Below, one piece after another: positions 59,645-64,000 of a stretch of 64,000 bases of DNA (its first letter is position 1; each line of letters opens with the position of its first letter). Under the pieces are notes generated by a model. That model worked only from the letters and a program-made list of their open reading frames with translations. It was not told the DNA's origin and did not search any database. The stretch is from Nocardioides turkmenicus (GTDB lineage Bacteria; Actinomycetota; Actinomycetes; Propionibacteriales; Nocardioidaceae), in NCBI RefSeq assembly GCF_011045035.1, contig NZ_JAALAA010000001.1, positions 124,001-188,000 on the forward strand, written 5' to 3'. The position numbers were made by a program, and so were the translations under genes.

Positions 59645-60493
59645 GTGGTGGTGTCCGATCAGGTCCCCGAGGGTCCCCCCGTTCTTGGGCCCGATGATTT
59701 CGCCCGCCTGCACGTTCCGTCGGACGGGACGTGCTGGTGGTGCCAGGAGCGGCCCGCCACGACGGGTGAGCACAAGTTCAAGCGCACAGACCTTGCTCGC
59801 CTCATGGGTGAGGGTGATTCGCTGATCTGGGGTGAACGAGGGAAGAGCACTCGCGAGATCCGCGGAACCAGCGGGATCACTCGCGACCGCTACGGCGTCA
59901 TCAAGTTCCCGAAATCACTCTGCGAGACCTGCAACAACAAACGGTCCAAGCCGTTCGACACCGCGTATGAGATCTATTCCGCCTACGTCAGCCAGACATG
60001 GCTGCGCATCATGCCTGGTGTCGACTTTCAGGAAGTCTTCGCCGGCGACTGGGAGGAGTCGACGCTCAACTTGGCTCGCTATTACGCTAAGCACTTCGGG
60101 TGTCGCATAGCCCGCACAGGATTGCCCGTCCCACCGTCTCTACGTGCGTTCCTCGACGGAGCAAACGACATGCCCGACGCGCACATGGGGTTGATAACTA
60201 CCGACACTGTCCACAAGCGTTTCGGGACAGGGCTCTCAATCAGTCCAGACTTCGCAGCAATCGACCGGCAGATGAACCGCATCACCACGTGGATCATGGC
60301 GGCCTACGTGGGCTCCATCGGCGTCCGATACGAGTGGCAGGAGGAAGGCATCCCTGATCGTTCGCAGTTCTTCCACTTCCCGCATCCTGTAATCAACTGC
60401 TTCGACGACGAGCAAGCAGTGGTCGATGGTCGCACTCGCCGTCCGGGATGGTTCGCGTCACTGCTGCAGTGGGCCAACCGTCCGAGGACGTAG
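59645..60493 (+). CDS. HNH-like (treble-clef) nuclease family protein
   Basis: A 282-residue protein starting at GTG 59645, with GGCAGGTGATG upstream. CWWCQERPATTGEHKFKR (Cys30, Cys33, His43) and CETCNNKRSKPFD (Cys93, Cys96, Asn97/98) form a zinc-bound treble clef with the HNH layout, the first His in EHK and the second ligand pair close to an Asn-Asn. The C-terminal 180 residues (TWLRIMPGVDFQEVF, AAYVGSIGVRYEW) are a domain I cannot assign. It is divergent from the STAND pair. HNH proteins of this shape are often found in defence islands, so an anti-phage role is plausible but inferred. Confidence 0.75.
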   Translation: MVVSDQVPEGPPVLGPDDFARLHVPSDGTCWWCQERPATTGEHKFKRTDLARLMGEGDSLIWGERGKSTREIRGTSGITRDRYGVIKFPKSLCETCNNKRSKPFDTAYEIYSAYVSQTWLRIMPGVDFQEVFAGDWEESTLNLARYYAKHFGCRIARTGLPVPPSLRAFLDGANDMPDAHMGLITTDTVHKRFGTGLSISPDFAAIDRQMNRITTWIMAAYVGSIGVRYEWQEEGIPDRSQFFHFPHPVINCFDDEQAVVDGRTRRPGWFASLLQWANRPRT

Positions 60494-60569
60494 AGCGGGC
60501 ATTCCCCCTGCCGAGAATGTGCGTCACTCCGCCGCTGTCGACTCGCTCTTGCCCGATGACCGCTCTGAC

Positions 60570-61085
60570 TCAAGCTGCCAGGTCGCGCATCGCCTTGAGG
60601 GCGAGCATGGCGGGATACGTGTCCCGATACAGATGAGTGCTGCGGTAGTAGCACGCCCAGTAGCTCGTAGCCCGCAGCTCGGTGAGCGTGAAGAAGTCGG
60701 AGTTCTCTGTCACGAACGACCGAAGTCCACGGACCATTGCGGGACGCCGCGGGAGGTCGCGCACGACGAAGCCGTGGATGTCCTCGCAGATCTCGATGAC
60801 GTACTCGCCGAGCAACTGCACAACGAATGGGATGATCCACGCCTGTTCGAAACGCAGCACTCGTCGGAGGGCCTGCTGCCGGACAAAGCCGTCGTGATGT
60901 CGTGTGTAGAGGCAATCGACAGCGACCGTGGCTTGAGAGCCTTCTGGAGCCACCCTGTTCGACGGAACAGGGTTGTAGACCCGATACGGAATCTCGACCG
61001 GCTCACCGCCGACCGTAATCTCTGGCCACTTGCGGGAGTAGCTCGATGTGATGTCGCCTGACGGTGCGTGTAGGGGCCGAGGCAT
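60570..61085 (-). CDS. Hypothetical protein in the defence-type region
   Basis: A 171-residue protein. ATG 61085 is preferred because GGAGG lies 11 bases upstream; ATG 61154 in the same frame has none. It contains a basic opening, SSYSRKWPEITVGGEPVEIP, then VDCLYTRHHDGFVRQQALRR, a hydrophobic stretch WIIPFVVQLLGEYVIEICED and C-terminal tyrosine-rich SYWACYYRSTHLYRDTYP. No family was recognised. It ends 77 bases after the convergent HNH gene. An overlapping frame at 61003-61209 was judged less likely. Confidence 0.55.
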   Translation of the reverse strand: MPRPLHAPSGDITSSYSRKWPEITVGGEPVEIPYRVYNPVPSNRVAPEGSQATVAVDCLYTRHHDGFVRQQALRRVLRFEQAWIIPFVVQLLGEYVIEICEDIHGFVVRDLPRRPAMVRGLRSFVTENSDFFTLTELRATSYWACYYRSTHLYRDTYPAMLALKAMRDLAA

Positions 61086-61280
61086 GGCGACGAGAGCCTC
61101 CGAGAGCGAAGCGCGCAGGCCCGAGGGGAACGCTCGGCCCAAGGTCGTCGGCATGCGTGAACACTACTTGTAGCGGCACCTCGATCATGCGGCCATCAGG
61201 GTGCGTCATATCGCCGCGAGCGCGCTACTTCGCCGCTGTGGGTCACTCACCGAAGGGGCAGGCTGTCCGGGCCTCCCTTC

Positions 61281-61613
61281 CTATGGCGTCGTCGCCGCAA
61301 GAAGGCGCCGCGCACGACGACCCAGATCGCTCAGATCCACCCGACCCTCCTCAGCCGCGGCCGCCAGACGCGCGGCGAGATCCATTGCCTCGTCGAGCTC
61401 GGGTGCGGTGACCGCGGACTCCTGGCCCATATCGCGAAGGATTGTGATCTCGGTCCTGGACGCGATCAACGGGTCGGTGACCCCGTCGATCCATACTCGA
61501 GTGCGGCGGCCATCGCCGCGCTCCTCCCCAGTGATGCGCTCCAGGGCGAAGATGCGGTCGGCGCGCGCGAACTTTCCGAAGCCCAATGCCACCATCCGGG
61601 AGTCCGATGCCAT
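61281..61613 (-). CDS. RemA/DUF370-like small protein
   Basis: A 110-residue protein. The N-terminal 60 residues (MVALGFGKFARADRIFALE, then GRRTRVWIDGVTDPLIASR) resemble RemA/DUF370 proteins, whose hallmark is GFGNxVxxxRI followed by an Arg-rich GRRTRAV stretch. RemA binds DNA and controls biofilm genes in Bacillus; for the actinobacterial relative no role is assured. The C-terminal 45 residues are helical (LDEAMDLAARLAAAAEEGRV). Stands alone between unlike neighbours. Confidence 0.55.
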   Translation of the reverse strand: MASDSRMVALGFGKFARADRIFALERITGEERGDGRRTRVWIDGVTDPLIASRTEITILRDMGQESAVTAPELDEAMDLAARLAAAAEEGRVDLSDLGRRARRLLAATTP

Positions 61614-61865
61614 GTAGTCATCTTGCCATTACGCAGCGAACTTTGATCGGGCGTGCAACCCCGGCTGACAGAAAGGGCTCGCGTCATACCGCCGCGAGCG
61701 GTCCGCCGGGGATCTCCGTCCAGCACAGAACAATGTCTGGCAGAGCCAGACGGGAGGCCGAGAACCACATAGCTTGGGTATGGCCTCCCCGCGCCCAGAG
61801 GAGTAGACAGGGAAGAACCGGCGGTGCCGGTCCGGGCACTGCCCTGTCCTAGAAAGGAGCGGGCT

Positions 61866-62468
61866 GTGTACGCACGTTCCACTACGTTCCACGGGAGTCC
61901 CGGCAACATCGACGCGGGCATCACGTTCGTCAAGAACGAGGCCGGGCCCATGCTCGACAGCATCGAAGGCTGTCGAGGCCTGTCGCTGCTGGTCGACCGC
62001 GAGTCCGGGCGATGCATCGCCACGAGTTCGTGGGAAGACGAGGCAGCCATGCGCGCCAGCGACGAGCAGCTTCGCGCGCTACGCGATCGAGGGAAGGACA
62101 TCCTCGGCGGCGACATGCAGATCGACGAGTGGGAGATCGTCGTCATGCACCGTAGCCATCACGGCGAGTGCGCCCGAGTCAGCTGGCTGCAGGGCGACGT
62201 CGACGCCATGGCCGAGATCTTCCGGGTCGGGATCCTTCCCGAGCTCGAGCAGACCGATGGGTTCTGCAGCGCCAGCCTGCTGGTGAACCGGTCGTCCGGC
62301 CTGGGTTGCGCCACCACGGCCTGGGAGTCCCGCGCCGCGATGGAAGCCAGCCGCTCGGCGGCCGACGAGATGCGCAGCCGGGCCGCGAGCGACGCGGGCG
62401 GCGAGATCGTCGACGTGCACGAGTTCGAACTCGCGTACGCCCACCTGCATGTCCCCGAGATGGCCTGA
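61866..62468 (+). CDS. Tandem ABM-like (dimeric alpha-beta barrel) protein
   Basis: A 200-residue protein made of two similar halves. The first has CRGLSLLVDRESGRCIATSS followed by WEDEAAMRASDEQLRALRD; the second has GFCSASLLVNRSSGLGCATT followed by AWESRAAMEASRSAADEMRS. This pair of strands with a WE-x2-AAM helix is the antibiotic-biosynthesis-monooxygenase (ABM) fold, which normally dimerises; fusion of two copies makes a single-chain barrel. GTG 61866 follows AAAGGAG by about 5 bases. No catalytic residues can be named, so the role (oxygenase or stress protein) is open. Confidence 0.75.
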   Translation: MYARSTTFHGSPGNIDAGITFVKNEAGPMLDSIEGCRGLSLLVDRESGRCIATSSWEDEAAMRASDEQLRALRDRGKDILGGDMQIDEWEIVVMHRSHHGECARVSWLQGDVDAMAEIFRVGILPELEQTDGFCSASLLVNRSSGLGCATTAWESRAAMEASRSAADEMRSRAASDAGGEIVDVHEFELAYAHLHVPEMA

Positions 62469-62570
62469 CGTCCACGTTCTCTTCGCCGAGCCCGCCTTGG
62501 TCGGGCTCGGCCAGCCATCAGGGTCTCCGCGCCTGGATGCCGGGGCTGCGTCTCACGAGGCTGGGAGCGA

Positions 62571-63974
62571 TCATTCCCGCGCGGCAGCCGCACTCGTGAG
62601 ACTGATCCTCGCCACCTCTTCGATCTCGACGGGCTGGTCGCCACGGACGCGGTGGATCTTCACCACGGCCTCGGTGGGTGAGGTCTCGAACTCGAGGAAG
62701 TGCTTGAAGAACGGAGGCTCGTCGAGGGAGTAGATCTCGGAGACGAACTTCTGGATCGGGCCGAAGGGCGGGTTCAGGCCGGGGAAGGCGATCTGTGCGC
62801 GGCGTCTGGTCCGCCGGCTGACGCCGTCGACGATGGCGGCTTGGCCGCCCATCTGCTCCTGCTCGGCCGCGATGATGGCGGTCGCGTCGGCCTCGCTGAT
62901 GAAGTCGTAGGGGGTCGAGAGGCCCGGGCGGTAGCGCGGACTCACCCACGCACCGGGATCCGCGATGAGTGAGTGGGCACCGAGGAACACCAGGTGGGCG
63001 AGGAGGGCGGCGGCACCGACCGCGACCATGGTGAAGAGGGCCCCGGCGACCGCCACGGCCGGCCACCACGTCCGAAGGCCGTCGGCAAGCCCGCCGAGCT
63101 CCGAGAAGCCCGGTACGTCGAGCAGACCCGGCGCCGCCGCGCCCAGCAAGAGCGCGCCGGAGGCCAGGATGACGAGGACCACCAGCGGCGTGTACAGGCG
63201 CGGGTGCTCCCGTCTGATCCAGTCGATGACGAACATGCCGATCGCGGTCACCGTGATCAGCGCCGGCAGGGCGAAGGCGGCCCGCATCCACTCCGAGTCG
63301 ACGGCATCGGTGAGGCACCACCAGACGACCAGCGTCACGGGCCCTGCGAGGAACACGAGGGGCCGAGCGACCTGCCGCCAGCGGAGCCACGCCTGCACCC
63401 GGCGTACGGGCTCATCTCCCAGAGGCCGAGTGAGAAGGTCGGGGGCCAAGAGCACGGCGAGGATCACCACCGCGATCACTGCCAGCGGCACGAGTCCGAG
63501 CAGGCCGCTGAAGAACAGCAGGGTCAAGCCCTCGCCGCTCAGGACGCGCAGCATCTCGCCCGACACCACGGCGGCCTGCGCGAGCACGGCCCACACCACC
63601 GAGCGCTTCAGCCAACGCGCGGCCCTCGCGCCGTTCACGGTGGTGACGATCCGCGTCCGCCACCCGACGATCCCCACGACGACGTAGATGCCGATCGCGG
63701 CGAACAGCCACCACGACGCCGTACGTCCCTCGCCCGACCCGAGCCGGGCCACACCCCAGGGCACCAGAGCCAGGGCCACGAGGGCCGCCAGCACGCACGC
63801 GAACGCGACGTGATGCCATCTGGGGACCGACTCGACCGGGTTCCACCATCTCGACCAGCGCACGCACCAGGCGTTGAGGCAGATCCACAGGGTGCTCCAG
63901 CCGAACAGCACCAGCAGGGCCTCTGCCGCGTCCGGCAGATACTGCTGCACGAACAGCGTCGCCGAGACCCCCAT
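62571..63974 (-). CDS. Multi-pass membrane protein with cytoplasmic tail
   Basis: 467 residues from ATG 63974, but the frame stays open to the window edge at 64000 (LLRLEALV before the Met), so the true start may lie outside. About eleven hydrophobic segments span residues 15-345. A polar tail of about 120 residues follows, with YDFISEADATAIIAAEQEQ, PPFGPIQKFVSEIYSLDEPP and a run of acidic and basic residues, probably cytoplasmic. No transporter or enzyme motif is clear and the family was not recognised. Confidence 0.7.
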   Translation of the reverse strand: MGVSATLFVQQYLPDAAEALLVLFGWSTLWICLNAWCVRWSRWWNPVESVPRWHHVAFACVLAALVALALVPWGVARLGSGEGRTASWWLFAAIGIYVVVGIVGWRTRIVTTVNGARAARWLKRSVVWAVLAQAAVVSGEMLRVLSGEGLTLLFFSGLLGLVPLAVIAVVILAVLLAPDLLTRPLGDEPVRRVQAWLRWRQVARPLVFLAGPVTLVVWWCLTDAVDSEWMRAAFALPALITVTAIGMFVIDWIRREHPRLYTPLVVLVILASGALLLGAAAPGLLDVPGFSELGGLADGLRTWWPAVAVAGALFTMVAVGAAALLAHLVFLGAHSLIADPGAWVSPRYRPGLSTPYDFISEADATAIIAAEQEQMGGQAAIVDGVSRRTRRRAQIAFPGLNPPFGPIQKFVSEIYSLDEPPFFKHFLEFETSPTEAVVKIHRVRGDQPVEIEEVARISLTSAAAARE

Positions 63975-64000
63975 GACCAGCGCTTCGAGGCGCAGGAGCA

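Noticed and set aside
61003..61209. Short minus-strand frame overlapping the start of the gene at 60570-61085
   Set aside because: It has no ribosome site, overlaps a better supported frame and has an Arg/His-rich shadow-like end.
1..64000. CRISPR arrays, tRNA, rRNA, integrase or IS transposase
   Set aside because: No regularly spaced repeats, no tRNA cloverleaf with CCA-type ends and no integrase or transposase protein motif were found by reading, so none is reported.

Overview
The window is high-GC actinobacterial DNA. A DUF222/HNH (13E12-type) endonuclease, an ECF41-type sigma factor, an IdeR/DtxR-style iron box, deazaflavin-dependent oxidoreductases and dispersed TCGACARGCTC repeats suggest a Nocardioides-like member of the Propionibacteriales. 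The genus is inferred from gene content only; no rRNA or tRNA gene was seen.

Layout. 0-9.7 kb: an edge-truncated NodB deacetylase, small membrane and SnoaL-like proteins, a flavoprotein coupled to an ECF41 sigma factor, a frameshifted extracellular PHB-depolymerase-like esterase, a broken flavin reductase carrying an inserted short repeat, the DUF222 endonuclease and a strongly structured intergenic element (7565-7655). 8.8-15.8 kb: a tightly coupled minus-strand operon behind an iron box: Fe(III) ABC transporter (binding protein, permease, ATPase), an unusual adenylation-carrier-membrane fusion protein and a macro-domain protein. 16-23.5 kb: an NCS1 permease, then a minus-strand operon ridA, DUF1028, M20 amidohydrolase, aspartase (frameshifted), lysR, facing a divergent flavin monooxygenase across a region with a 15-bp inverted repeat. 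24.4-30.2 kb: a divergent TetR gene controls (by inference) an aldehyde dehydrogenase, an amino-acid permease interrupted by a TAG codon, and a trimethylamine-dehydrogenase-like flavoprotein. 30.9-33.8 kb: a PIN toxin/antitoxin pair, a CynX-type transporter and a GntR regulator.

33.9-46.1 kb is a coherent locus for mucin-type O-glycans: secreted GH101 endo-alpha-GalNAcase, DeoR regulator, AgaS-like SIS protein, ROK kinase, PfkB-type kinase, class II aldolase and secreted GH31 (probable alpha-GalNAcase). Together they could release GalNAc-containing sugars and take GalNAc to triose phosphates; a deacetylase and a transporter are not present. Both ends of the locus carry versions of the same 47-49 bp perfect palindrome whose inner arm differs by compensated base changes.

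46.2-54.3 kb holds ilvD, a bacterial PARG-like protein, two near-identical NUDIX proteins (one with a damaged NUDIX box), TetR and XRE regulators, an HD protein, two deazaflavin oxidoreductases and an MmcQ/YjbR protein. 54.4-61.6 kb looks like a defence island: a two-gene unit of a 1233-residue STAND-type NTPase with an N-terminal PD-(D/E)XK-like nuclease plus a helical-repeat partner, next to a divergent HNH-type nuclease and unknown genes. The window ends with a RemA-like small protein, a tandem ABM-fold protein and a multi-pass membrane protein.

Three genes (esterase, aspartase, permease) are each broken by one nucleotide, which points either to recent decay or to assembly errors.
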